Shown piece after piece: positions 1 through 24,759 of a DNA stretch of 64,000 nt (the first letter of the stretch is position 1; the number at the start of each line of letters is the position of its first letter). The notes beneath the pieces are model-generated. The model was not told where the DNA came from. It made no database searches and saw only the letters and a program-made list of their open reading frames with translations. This DNA is from Archivesica marissinica. Its lineage: Eukaryota > Mollusca > Bivalvia > Venerida > Vesicomyidae. The stretch lies in contig CM026391.1 of the NCBI GenBank assembly GCA_014843695.1, forward strand, positions 22,041,518 through 22,105,517. Reading direction: 5' to 3'. A program made the position numbers and the translations under genes.

Positions 1-59
1 GTGTTACATTGTTACATGGTGTGTTGTACATACGTTACATTGTTACAGGGTATATTGTA

Positions 60-3000
60 CATACGTTACATTGTGCATTGTTACAGGGTGTATTGTACAT
101 GCGTTACATTGTGCATTGTTACAGGGTGTATGTACATACGTTACATTGTGCATTGTTACAGGGTGTATTGTACATACGTTACATTGTGCATTGTTACATG
201 GTGTATTGTACATACGTTACAGGGTGTATTGTACATGCGTTACATTGTGCATTGTTACAGGGTGTGTTGTACATGCGTTACATTGTTACATGGTGTATTG
301 TACATGCGTTACATTGTTACAGGGTGTGTTGTACATACGTTACATTGTGCATTGTTACAGGGTGTGTTGTACATGCATTACAGTGTTACATTGTGCATTG
401 GTACAGGGTGTATTGTACATGCGTTACATTGTGCATTGTTACAGGGTGTATTGTACATACGTTACATTGTGCATTGTTACAGTGTGTGTTGTACATGCAT
501 TACAGTGTTACATTGTGCATTGTTACAGGGTGTATTGTACATGCATTACAGTGTTACATTGTGCATTGTTACAGTGTGTATTGTACATGCGTTACATTGT
601 GCATTGTTACAGGGTGTATTGTACATACGTTACATTGTGCATTGTTACAGGGTGTATTGTACATACGTTACATTGTGCATTGTTACATGGTGTATTGTAC
701 ATACGTTACAGGGTGTATTGTACATGCGTTACATTGTGCATTGTTACAGGGTGTGTTGTACATGCGTTACATTGTTACATGGTGTATTGTACATGCGTTA
801 CATTGTTACAGGGTGTGTTGTACATGCGTTACATTGTGCATTGTTACAGGGTGTGTTGTACATGCGTTACATTGTGTGTTGTACAGGCGTTACAGTGTGT
901 ATTGTACATACGTTACATTGAGCATTGTTACAGGGTGTGTTGTACATGCATTACAGTGTTACATTGTGCATTGTTATATTGTGTATTGTACATGCGTTAC
1001 ATTGTGCATTGTTACAGGGTGTATTGTACATACGTTACATTGTGCATTATTACAGGGTGTATTGTACATACGTTACATTGTGCATTGTTACAGGGTGTAT
1101 TGTACATACGTTACATTGTGCATTGTTACAGGGTGTGTTGTACATGCATTACAGTGTTACATTGTTACAGGGTGTATTGTACATGCGTTACATTGTGCAT
1201 TGTTACAGGGTGTATTGTACATACGTTACATTGTGCATTGTTACAGGGTGTATTGTACATACGTTACATTGTGCATTGTTACAGTGTGTATTGTACATAC
1301 GTTACATTGTGCATTGTTACAGGGTGTGTTGGACATGCGTTACATTGTTACATGGTGTGTTGTACATGCGTTACAGAGTGTATTGTACATACGTTACATT
1401 GTGCATTGTTACAGGGTGTGTTGTACATGCATTACAGTGTTAGATTGTTACATGGTGTGTTGTACATACGTTACATTGTTACAGGGTTTATTGTATATAC
1501 GTTACATTGTGCATTGTTACAGGGTGTATTGTACATGCGTTACATTGTGCATTGTTACAGGGTGTATTGTACATACGTTACATTGTGCATTGTTACAGTG
1601 TGTATTGTACATACGTTACATTGTTACAGGGTGTGTTGTACATGCGTTACATTGTTACAGGGTGTATTGTATATACGTTACATTGTGCATTGTTACAGGG
1701 TGTATTGTACATGCGTTACATTGTGCAGTGTTACAGGGTGTATTGTACATACGTTACATTGTGCATTGTTACAGTGTGTATTGTACATACGTTACATTGT
1801 TACAGGGTGTGTTGTACATGCGTTACATTGTGAGTTGTACATGCGTTACAGTATGTATTGTACATACGTTACATTGTGCATTGTTACAGGGTGTGTTGTA
1901 TTTGCATTACAGTGTTACATTGTTACATGGTGTGTTGTACATACGTTACATTGTTACAGGGTATATTGTACATACGTTACATTGTGCATTGTTACAGGGT
2001 GTATTGTACATGCGTTACATTGTGCATTGTTACAGGGTGTATTGTACATACGTTACATTGTGCATTGTTACAGGGTGTATTGTACATACGTTACATTGTG
2101 CATTGTTACATGGTGTATTGTACATACGTTACAGGGTGTATTGTATATGCGTTACATTGTGCATTGTTACAGGGTGTGTTGTACATGCGTTACATTGTTA
2201 CATGGTGTATTGTACATGCGTTACATTGTTACAGGGTGTGTTGTACATGCGTTACATTGTGCATTGTTACAGGGTGTGTTGTACATGCGTTACATTGTGT
2301 GTTGTACAGGCGTTACAGTGTGTATTGTACATACGTTACATTGAGCATTGTTAAAGGGTGTGTTGTACATGCATTACAGTGTTACATTGTGCATTGTTAT
2401 ATTGTGTATTGTACATGCGTTACATTGTGCATTGTTACATGGTGTATTGTACATGCGTTACATTGTTACAGGGTGTGTTGTACATGCGTTACATTGTGCA
2501 TTGTTACAGGGTGTGTTGTACATGCGTTACATTGTGTGTTGTACAGGCGTTACAGTGTGTATTGTACATACGTTACATTGAGCATTGTTAAAGGGTGTGT
2601 TGTACATGCATTACAGTGTTACATTGTGCATTGTTATATTGTGTATTGTACATGCGTTACATTGTGCATTGTTACAGGGTGTATTGTACATGCGTTACAT
2701 TGTTACAGGGTGTATTGTACATGCGTTACATTGTGCATTGTTACAGGGTGTATTGTACATACGTTACATTGTGCATTGTTACAGTGTGTATTGTACATAC
2801 GTTACATTGTGCATTGTTACAGGGTGTGTTGGACATGCGTTACATTGTTACATGGTGTGTTGTACATGCGTTACAGAGTGTATTGTACATACGTAACATT
2901 GTGCATTGTTACAGGGTGTGTTGTACATGCATTACAGTGTTAGATTGTTACATGGTGTGGTGTACATACGTTACATTGTTACAGGGTGTATTGTATATAC

Positions 3001-5526
3001 GTTACATTGTGCATTGTTACAGGGTGTATTGTACATGCGTTACATTGTGCATTGTTACAGGGTGTATGTACATACGTTACATTGTGCATTGTTACAGGGT
3101 GTATTGTACATACGTTACATTGTGCATTGTTACATGGTGTATTGTACATACGTTACAGGGTGTATTGTACATGCGTTACATTGTGCATTGTTATAGGGTG
3201 TGTTGTACATGCGTTACATTGTTACATGGTGTATTGTACATGCGTTACATTGTTACAGGGTGTATTGTACATACGTTACATTGTGCATTGTTACAGGGTG
3301 TGTTGTACATGCATTACAGTGTTACATTGTGCATTGGTACAGGGTGTATTGTACATGCGTTACATTGTGCATTGTTACAGGGTGTATTGTACATACGTTA
3401 CATTGTGCATTGTTACAGCGTGTGTTGTACATGCATTACAGTGTTACATTGTGCATTGGTACAGGGTGTGTTGTACATGCATTACAGTGTTACATTGTGC
3501 ATTGTTACAGTGTGTATTGTACATGCGTTACATTGGGCATTGTTACAGGGTGTATTGTACATACGTTACATTGTGCATCGTTACAGGGTGTATTGTACAT
3601 ACGTTACATTGTGCATTGTTACATGGTGTATTGTACATACGTTACAGGGTGTATTGTACATGCGTTACATTGTGCATTGTTACAGGGTGTGTTGTACATG
3701 CGTTACATTGTTACATGGTGTATTGTACATGCGTTACATTGTTACAGGGTGTGTTGTACATGCGTTACATTGTGCATTGTTACAGGGTGTGTTGTACATA
3801 CGTTACATTGTGTTTTGTACAGGCGTTACAGTGTGTATTGTACATACGTTACATTGAGCATTGTTACAGGGTGTGTTGTACATGCATTACAGTGTTACAT
3901 TGTGCATTGTTATATTGTGTATTGTACATGCGTTACATTGTGCATTGTTACAGGGTGTATTGTACATACGTTACATTGTGCATTATTACAGGGTGTATTG
4001 TACATACGTTACATTGTGCATTGTTACAGGGTGTATTGTACATTCGTTACATTGTGCATTGTTACAGGGTGTATTGTACATGCATTACAGTGTTACATTG
4101 TTACAGGGTGTATTGTACATGCGTTACATTGTGCATTGTTACAGGGTGTATTGTACATACGTTACATTGTGCATTGTTACAGGGTGTATTGTACATACGT
4201 TACATTGTGCATTGTTACAGTGTGTATTGTACATACGTTACATTGTGCATTGTTACAGGGTGTGTTGGACATGCGTTACATTGTTACATGGTGTGTTGTA
4301 CATGCGTTACAGAGTGTATTGTACATACGTTACATTGTGCATTGTTACAGGGTGTGTTGTACATGCATTACAGTGTTAGATTGTTACATGGTGTGTTGTA
4401 CATACGTTACATTGTTACAGGGTTTATTGTATATACGTTGCATTGTGCATTGTAACAGGGTGTATTGTACATGCGTTACATTGTGCATTGTTACAGGGTG
4501 TATTGTACATACGTTACATTGTGCATTGTTACAGTGTGTATTGTACATACGTTACATTGTTACAGGGTGTGTTGTACATGCGTTACATTGTTACAGGGTG
4601 TATTGTATATACGTTACATTGTGCATTGTTACAGGGTGTATTGTACATGCGTTACATTGTGCAGTGTTACAGGGGGTATTGTACATACGTTACATTGTGC
4701 ATTATTACAGTGTGTATTGTACATACGTTACATTGTTACAGGGTGTGTTGTACATGCGTTACATTGTGAGTTGTACATGCGTTACAGTATGTATTGTACA
4801 TACGTTACATTGTGCATTGTTACAGGGTGTGTTGTATATGCATTACAGTGTTACATTGTTACATGGTGTTTTGTACATACGTTACATTGTTACAGGGTAT
4901 ATTGTACATACGTTACATTGTGCATTGTTACAGGGTGTATTGTACATGCGTTACATTGTGCATTGTTACAGGGTGTATTGTACATACGTTACATTGTGCA
5001 TTGTTACAGGGTGTATTGTACATACGTTACATTGTGCATTGTTACATGGTGTATTGTACATACGTTACAGGGTGTATTATATATGCGTTAAATTGTGCAT
5101 TGTTACAGGGTGTGTTGTACATGCGTTACATTGTTACATGGTGTATTGTACATGCGTTACATTGTTACAGGGTGTGTTGTACATGCGTTACATTGTGCAT
5201 TGTTACAGGGTGTGTTGTACATGCGTTACATTGAGTGTTGTACAGGCGTTACAGTGTGTATTGTACATACGTTACATTGAGCATTGTTAAAGGGTGTGTT
5301 GTACATGCATTACAGTGTTACATTGTGCATTGTTATATTGTGTATTGTACATGCGTTACATTGTGCATTGTTACATGGTGTATTGTACATGCGTTACTTG
5401 TTACAGGGTGTGTTGTACATGCGTTACATTGTGCATTGTTACAGGGTGTGTTGTACATGCGTTACATTGTGTGTTGTACAGGCGTTACAGTGTGTATTGT
5501 ACATACGTTACATTGAGCATTGTTAA
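60..5526. repeat. 2.94-kb higher-order tandem duplication within the satellite
   Basis: The stretch from about 60 to 2591 recurs at about 2996 to 5526 with an offset of 2936 bp. Private markers keep this spacing: the shortened GGTGTATGTACATACG unit (about 122 and 3058), TGTTATATTGTG (about 972 and 3908) and GGACATGCG (1331 and 4267). Differences are scattered substitutions, plus a one-base deletion near 5397. Block ends are approximate because they were placed by eye from marker variants. Confidence 0.85.
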
Positions 5527-5879
5527 AGGTTGTGTTGTACATGCATTACAGTGTTACATTGTGCATTGTTATATTGTGTATTGTACATGCGTTACATTGT
5601 GCATTGTTACAGGTGTATTGTACATACGTTACATGTGCTTATACAGGGTGTATTGTACATACGTTACATTGTGCATTGTTACAGGGTGTATTGTACATAC
5701 GTTACATTGTGCATTGTTACAGGGTGTGTTGTACATGCATTACAGTGTTACATTGTTACAGGGTGTATTGTACATGCGTTACATTGTGCATTGTTACAGG
5801 GTGTATTGTACATACGTTACATTGTGCATTGTTACAGGGTGTATTGTACATACGTTACATTGTGCATTGTTACAGTGTG

Positions 5880-8800
5880 TATTGTACGTACGTTACATTG
5901 TGCATTGTTACAGGGTGTGTTGGACATGCGTTACATTGTTACATGGTGTGTTGTACATGCGTTACAGAGTGTATTGTACATACGTAACATTGTGCATTGT
6001 TACAGGGTGTGTTGTACATGCATTACAGTGTTAGATAGTTACATGGTGTGGTGTACATACGTTACATTGTTACAGGGTGTATTGTATATACGTTACATTG
6101 TGCATTGTTACAGGGTGTATTGTACATGCGTTACATTGTGCAGTGTTACAGGGTGTATTGTACATCCGTTACATTGTGCATTGTTACAGAGTGTATTGTA
6201 CATACGTTACATGGTAACAGGGTGTGTTGTACATGCGTTACATTGTGAGTTGTACATGCGTTACAGTTGTATTGTACACACGTTACATTGTGCATTGTTA
6301 CAGGGTGTGTTGTACATGCATTCAGTGTTACATTGTTACATGTGTTTTTACATACGTTACATTTACGTAATTGTACATACGTTACATTGTGCATTGTTAC
6401 AGGGTGTTGTACATGCGTTACATTGTGTGTTGTACAGGCGTTACAGTGTGTATTGTACATACGTTACATTGTGCATTGTTACAGGGTGTGTTGTACATAC
6501 AGTTACATTGTGCATTGTTACAGGGTGTATTGTACATACGTTACATTGTGCATTGTTACAGGGTGTGTTGTACATGCATTACAGTGTTACATTGTTACAT
6601 GGTGTGTTGTACATACGTTACATTGTTACAGGGTATATTGTACATACGTTACATTGTGCATTGTTACAGGGTGTATTGTACATACGTTACATTGTGCATT
6701 GTTACAGGGTGTATTGTACATACGTTACATTGTGCATTGTTACAGGGTGTATTGTACATACGTTACATGTGCATTGTTACAGGGTGTGTTGTACATACGT
6801 TACATTGTGCATTGTTACAGGGTGTATTGTACATACGTTACATTGTGCATTGTTACAGGGTGTGTTGTACATGCATTACAGTGTTACATAGTGTGTTGTA
6901 CATACGTTAAATTGTTACAGGGTGTATTGTACATACGATACATTGTGCATTGTTACAGGGTGTATTGTACAAGCGTTACATTGTGCATTGTTACAGGGTG
7001 TATTGTACATACGTTACATTGTGCATTGTTACAGGGTGTATTGTGCATACGTTACATTGTGCATTGTTACAATGTGCATTGTACATGTGTTACATTGTGC
7101 ATTGTTACAGGGTGTGTTGTACATGCGTTACATGGTGTGTTGTACAGGCGTTACAGTGTGTATTGTACAACGTTACATTGTGCATTGTTACAGGGTGTGT
7201 TGTACATGCATTACAGTGTTACATTGTTACAGGGTGTATTGTACATACGTTACGTTGTGCATTGTTACAGTGTGTATTGTACATACGTTACATTGTGCAT
7301 TGTTACAGGGTGTGTTGTACATGCGTTACATTGTGTGTTGTACAGGCGTTACAGTGTGTATTGTACATACGTTACATTGTGCATTGTTACATGGTGTGTT
7401 GTACATGCATTACAGTGTTACATTGTGCATTGTTACATGGTGTATTGTACATACGTTACAGGGTGTATTGTATATACGTTACATTGTGCATTGTTACAGG
7501 GTGTATTGTACATACGTTACATTGTGCATTGTTACAGGGTGTATTGTACATACGTTACATTGTGCATTGTTACAGGGTGTGTTGTACATTCATTAGTGTT
7601 ACATTGTTACAGGGTGTATTGTACATACGCTACAGGGTGTATTGTACACATGTTACATTGTGCATTGTTAGAGGGTGTGTTGTACATGTATTACAGTGTT
7701 ACATTGTGTATTGTACATAAGTTACATTGTGCATTGTTACATGGTGTATTGTACATGCGTTACATTGTTACAGGGTGTGTTGTACATGCGTTACATTGTG
7801 CATTGTTACAGGGTGTGTTGTACATGCGTTACATTGTGTGTTGTACAGGCGTTACAGTGTGTATTGTACATACGTTACATTGAGCATTGTTAAAGGGTGT
7901 GTTGTACATGCATTACAGTGTTACATTGTGCATTGTTATATTGTGTATTGTACATGCGTTACATTGTGCATTGTTACAGGGTGTATTGTACATACGTTAC
8001 ATTGTGCATTATTACAGGGTGTATTGTACATACGTTACATTGTGCATTGTTACAGGGTGTATTGTACATACGTTACATTGTGCATTGTTACAGGGTGTGT
8101 TGTACATGCATTACAGTGTTACATTGTTACAGGGTGTATTGTACATGCGTTACATTGTGCATTGTTACAGGGTGTATTGTACATACGTTACATTGTGCAT
8201 TGTTACAGGGTGTATTGTACATACGTTACATTGTGCATTGTTACAGTGTGTATTGTACGTACGTTACATTGTGCATTGTTACAGGGTGTGTTGGACATGC
8301 GTTACATTGTTACATGGTGTGTTGTACATGCGTTACAGAGTGTATTGTACATACGTAACATTGTGCATTGTTACAGGGTGTGTTGTACATGCATTACAGT
8401 GTTAGATAGTTACATGGTGTGGTGTACATACGTTACATTGTTACAGGGTGTATTGTATATACGTTACATTGTGCATTGTTACAGGGTGTATTGTACATGC
8501 GTTACATTGTGCAGTGTTACAGGGTGTATTGTACATCCGTTACATTGTGCATTGTTACAGAGTGTATTGTACATACGTTACATGGTAACAGGGTGTGTTG
8601 TACATGCGTTACATTGTGAGTTGTACATGCGTTACAGTGTGTATTGTACACACGTTACATTGTGCATTGTTACAGGGTGTGTTGTACATGCATTACAGTG
8701 TTACATTGTTACATGGTGTGTTTTACATACGTTACATTGTTACAGGGTATATTGTACATACGTTACATTGTGCATTGTTACAGGGTGTGTTGTACATGCG

Positions 8801-10073
8801 TTACATGGTGTGTTGTACAGGCGTTACAGTGTGTATTGTACATACGTTACATTGTGCATTGCTACAGGGTGTGTTGTACATACGTTACATTGTGCATTGT
8901 TACAGGGTGTATTGTACATACGTTACATTGTGCATTGTTACAGGGTGTGTTGTACATGCATTACAGTGTTACATTGTTACATGGTGTGTTGTACATACGT
9001 TACATTGTTACAGGGTATATTGTACATACGTTACATTGTGCATTGTTACAGGGTGTATTGTACATACGTTACATTGTGCATTGTTACAGTGTGTATTGTG
9101 CATACGTTACATTGTGCATTGTTACAGGGTGTGTTGTACATACGTTACATTGTGCATTGTTACAGGGTGTATTGTACATACGTTACATTGTGCATTGTTA
9201 CAGGGTGTGTTGTACATGCATTACAGTGTTACATAGTGTGTTGTACATACGTTAAATTGTTACAGGGTGTATTGTACATACGATACATTGTGCATTGTTA
9301 CAGGGTGTATTGTACAAGCGTTACATTGTGCATTGTTACAGGGTGTATTGTACATACGTTACATTGTGCATTGTTACAGGGTGTATTGTGCATACGTTAC
9401 ATTGTGCATTGTTACAATGTGCATTGTACATGTGTTACATTGTGCATTGTTACAGGGTGTGTTGTACATGCGTTACATGGTGTGTTGTACAGGCGTTACA
9501 GTGTGTATTGTACATACGTTACATTGTGCATTGTTACAGGGTGTGTTGTACATGCATTACAGTGTTACATTGTTACAGGGTGTATTGTACATACGTTACG
9601 TTGTGCATTGTTACAGTGTGTATTGTACATACGTTACATTGTGCATTGTTACAGGGTGTGTTGTACATGCGTTACATTGTGTGTTGTACAGGCGTTACAG
9701 TGTGTATTGTACATACGTTACATTGTGCATTGTTACATGGTGTGTTGTACATGCATTACAGTGTTACATTGTGCATTGTTACATGGTGTATTGTACATAC
9801 GTTACAGGGTATATTGTATATACGTTACATTGTGCATTGTTACAGGGTGTATTGTACATACGTTACATTGTGCATTGTTACAGGGTGTATTGTACATACG
9901 TTACATTGTGCATTGTTACAGGGTGTGTTGTACATTCATTAGTGTTACATTGTTACAGGGTGTATTGTACATACGCTACAGGGTGTATTGTACACATGTT
10001 ACATTGTGCATTGTTAGAGGGTGTGTTGTACATGTATTACAGTGTTACATTGTGTATTGTACATAAGTTACAT
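5880..10073. repeat. 2.35-kb higher-order duplication within the satellite
   Basis: About 5880-7727 recurs at about 8250-10073 with offsets of 2371 falling to 2345 bp, the change reflecting internal indels. Markers are GTACGTACG (about 5885 and 8256), a TACATCCG unit, and ACAATGTGCATTGTAC (about 7069 and 9414). A further copy of the last marker lies near 12010. Overlapping duplications with other offsets (for example about 4777 bp between 14861-15600 and 19638-20380) follow to the right, so the array grew by repeated unequal exchange of multi-unit blocks. Confidence 0.75.
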
Positions 10074-13000
10074 TGTGCATTGTTACAGGGTGTGTTGTGC
10101 ATGCGTTACATTGTTACAGGGTGTGTTGTACATGCGTTACATTGTTACAGGGTGTGTTGTACATGCGTTACATGGTATGTTGTACATGCGTTACAGTGTG
10201 TATTGTACATACGTTACAGTGTGCATTGTTACAGGGTGTGTTGTACATGCATTACAGTGTTACATTATGCATTGGTACAGGGTGTATTGTACATGCGTTA
10301 CATTGTGCATTGTTACAGGGTGTATTGTGCATGCATTACAGTGTTACATTGTGCATTGTTACAGTGTGTATTGTACATGCGTTACATTGTGCAATGTTAC
10401 AGGGTGTATTGTACATACGTTACATTGTGCATTATTACAGGGTGTATTGTACATACGTTACATTATGCATTGTTACATGGTGTATTGTACATACGTTACA
10501 GGGTGTATTGTACATGCGTTACATTGTGCATTGTTACATGGTGTATTGTACATACGTTACAGGGTGTATTGTACATGCGTTACATTGTGCATTGTTACAT
10601 GGTGTATTGTACATGTATTACAGTGTTATTGTACATGCGTTACATTGTGCATTGTTACAGGGTGTATTGTACATGCGTTACATTGTGCATTGTTACAGGG
10701 TGTATTGTACATACGTTACATTGTGCATTGTTACATGGTGTATTGTAATAGGGTATTACATACGTTACATTGTGCATTGTTACATGGTGTATTGTACATA
10801 CGTTACAGGGTGTATTGTACATGCGTTACATTGTGCATTGTTACAGGGTGTGTTGTACATGCATTAGTGTTACATTGTTACAGGGTGTAGTGTACATACG
10901 TTACAGGGTGTATTGTACATACGTTACATTGTGCATTGTTACAGGGTGTGTTGTACATGCGTTAGATTGTTACAGGGTGTATTGTACATACGTTACATTG
11001 TGCATTGTTACATGGTGTATTGTACATACGTTACAGGGTGTATTGTACATGCGTTACATTGTGCATTGTTACAGGGTGTGTTGTAAATGCATTAGTGTTA
11101 CATTTTTACAGTGTGTAGTGTACATATGTTACAGGGTGTATTGTACATACGTTACATTGTGCATTGTTACAGGGTGTATTGTACATACGTTACAGTGTGC
11201 ATTGTTACAGGGTGTGTTGTACATGCGTTACATGTTACATTGTTACAGGGTGTGTTGTACATGCATTACAGTGTTACATTGTGCATTGGTACAGGGTGTA
11301 TTGTACATGCGTTACATTGTGCATTGTTACAGGGTGTATTGTACATGCGTTACATTGTGTGTTGTTACAGGGTGTGTTGTACATGCATTACATTGTTACA
11401 GGGTGTGTTGTACATGCGTTACATTGTGTGTTGTACAGGCGTTACAGTGTGTATTGTACATACGTTACATTGTGCATTGTTACAGGGTGTGTTGGACATG
11501 CGTTACATTGTTACATGGTGTGTTGTACATGCGTTACAGAGTGTATTGTACATACGTTACATTGTGCATTGTTACAGGGTGTGTTGTACATGCATTACAG
11601 TGTTAGATTGTTACATGTTGTGGTGTACATACGTTACATTGTTACAGGTTGTATTGTATATACGTTACATTGTGCATTGTTACAGGGTGTATTGTACATG
11701 CGTTACATTGTGCATTGTTACAGGGTGTGTTGTACATACGTTACATTGTGCATTGTTACAGGGTGTATTGTACATACGTTACATTGTGCATTGTTACAGG
11801 GTGTGTTGTACATGCATTACAGTGTTACATAGTGTGTTGTACATACGTTAAATTGTTACAGGGTGTATTGTACATACGATACATTGTGCATTGTTACAGG
11901 GTGTATTGTACAAGCGTTACATTGTGCATTGTTACAGGGTGTATTGTACATACGTTACATTGTGCATTGTTACAGGGTGTATTGTGCATACGTTACATTG
12001 TGCATTGTTACAATGTGCATTGTACATGTGTTACATTGTGCATTGTTACAGGGTGTGTTGTACATGCGTTACATGGTGTGTTGTACAGGCGTTAGAGTGT
12101 GTATTGTACATACGTTACATTGTGCATTGTTACAGGGTGTGTTGTACATGCATTACAGTGTTACATTGTTACAGGGTGTATTGTACATACTTTACGTTGT
12201 GCATTGTTACAGTGTGTATTGTACATACGTTACATTGTGCATTGTTACAGGGTGTGTTGTACATGCGTTACATTGTGTGTTGTACAGGCGTTACAGTGTG
12301 TATGGTACATACGTTACATTGTGCATTGTTACATGGTGTGTTGTACATGCATTACAGTGTTACATTGTGCATTGTTACATGGTGTATTGTACATACGTTA
12401 CAGGGTGTATTGTATATACGTTACATTGTGCATTGTTACAGGGTGTATTGTACATACGTTACATTGTGCATTGTTACAGGGTGTATTGTACATACGTTAC
12501 ATTGTGCATTGTTTACAGGGTGTGTTGTACATTCATTAGTGTTACATTGTTACAGGGTGTATTGTACATACGCTACAGGGTGTATTGTACACATGTTACA
12601 TTGTGCATTGTTAGAGGGTGTGTTGTACATGCATTACAGTGTTACATTGTGTATTGTACATAAGTTACATTGTGCATTGTTACAGGGTGTATTGTACATA
12701 CGTTACAGGGTGTATTGTACATGCGTTACATTGTGCATTGTTACAGGGTGTGTTGTACATGCATTAGTGTTACATTGTTACAGGGTGTATTGTACATACG
12801 TTACAGGGTGTATTGTACATACGTTACATTGTGCATTGTTACAGGGTGTGTTGTGCATGCGTTACATTGTTACAGGGTGTGTTGTACATGCGTTACATTG
12901 TTACAGGGTGTGTTGTACATGCGTTACATGGTATGATGTACATGCGTTACAGTGTGTATTGTACATACGTTACATTGTGCATTGTTACAGGGTGTGTTGT

Positions 13001-13382
13001 ACATGCATTACAGTGTTACATTATGCATTGGTACAGGGTGTATTGTACATGCGTTACATTGTGCATTGTTACAGGGTGTATTGTGCATGCATTACAGTGT
13101 TACATTGTGCATTGTTACAGTGTGTATTGTACATGTGTTACATTGTGCAATGTTACAGGGTGTATTGTACATACGTTACATTGTGCATTGTTACAGGGTG
13201 TATTGTACATACGTTACATTATGCATTGTTACATGGTGTATTGTACATACGTTACAGGGTGTATTGTACATGCGTTACATTGTGCATTGTTACATGGTGT
13301 ATTGTACATACGTTACAGGGTGTATTGTACATGCGTTACATTGTGCACTGTTACATGGTGTATATTCATGCATTACAGTGCT

Positions 13383-23759
<10,377 letters not shown>

Positions 23760-24759
23760 NNNNNNNNNNNNNNNNNNNNNNNNNNNNNNNNNNNNNNNNN
23801 NNNNNNNNNNNNNNNNNNNNNNNNNNNNNNNNNNNNNNNNNNNNNNNNNNNNNNNNNNNNNNNNNNNNNNNNNNNNNNNNNNNNNNNNNNNNNNNNNNNN
23901 NNNNNNNNNNNNNNNNNNNNNNNNNNNNNNNNNNNNNNNNNNNNNNNNNNNNNNNNNNNNNNNNNNNNNNNNNNNNNNNNNNNNNNNNNNNNNNNNNNNN
24001 NNNNNNNNNNNNNNNNNNNNNNNNNNNNNNNNNNNNNNNNNNNNNNNNNNNNNNNNNNNNNNNNNNNNNNNNNNNNNNNNNNNNNNNNNNNNNNNNNNNN
24101 NNNNNNNNNNNNNNNNNNNNNNNNNNNNNNNNNNNNNNNNNNNNNNNNNNNNNNNNNNNNNNNNNNNNNNNNNNNNNNNNNNNNNNNNNNNNNNNNNNNN
24201 NNNNNNNNNNNNNNNNNNNNNNNNNNNNNNNNNNNNNNNNNNNNNNNNNNNNNNNNNNNNNNNNNNNNNNNNNNNNNNNNNNNNNNNNNNNNNNNNNNNN
24301 NNNNNNNNNNNNNNNNNNNNNNNNNNNNNNNNNNNNNNNNNNNNNNNNNNNNNNNNNNNNNNNNNNNNNNNNNNNNNNNNNNNNNNNNNNNNNNNNNNNN
24401 NNNNNNNNNNNNNNNNNNNNNNNNNNNNNNNNNNNNNNNNNNNNNNNNNNNNNNNNNNNNNNNNNNNNNNNNNNNNNNNNNNNNNNNNNNNNNNNNNNNN
24501 NNNNNNNNNNNNNNNNNNNNNNNNNNNNNNNNNNNNNNNNNNNNNNNNNNNNNNNNNNNNNNNNNNNNNNNNNNNNNNNNNNNNNNNNNNNNNNNNNNNN
24601 NNNNNNNNNNNNNNNNNNNNNNNNNNNNNNNNNNNNNNNNNNNNNNNNNNNNNNNNNNNNNNNNNNNNNNNNNNNNNNNNNNNNNNNNNNNNNNNNNNNN
24701 NNNNNNNNNNNNNNNNNNNNNNNNNNNNNNNNNNNNNNNNNNNNNNNNNNNNNNNNNNN
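23760..24759. other. Assembly gap, exactly 1000 N
   Basis: One unbroken run of N of round length, as used for scaffold gaps of unknown size. Different satellites lie on its two sides (38-bp family left, 19-bp family right). Neither array shows a natural edge here, and open frames drawn across the gap have no meaning. Confidence 0.99.

Larger units (their letters stand above)
1..13382. repeat. 38-bp-family satellite array, left part
   Basis: Continuous tandem array. The commonest unit is 38 bp, beginning ACAGGGTGTATTGTAC and ending TTGTGCATTGTT. Shorter forms of about 31 bp (lacking GTGCATT) and 23 bp are mixed in. The unit has no stop codon in any forward frame, and 38 is not a multiple of 3, so all three plus frames stay open and encode the same 38-residue periodic peptide. 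The long open frames are therefore artefacts of repeat structure. Recurring private variants (GGACATGCG, TGTTATATTGTG, TTGTATATACG) show that blocks of units were duplicated together. The array already runs at base 1, so its left border lies outside the window. Confidence 0.97.
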
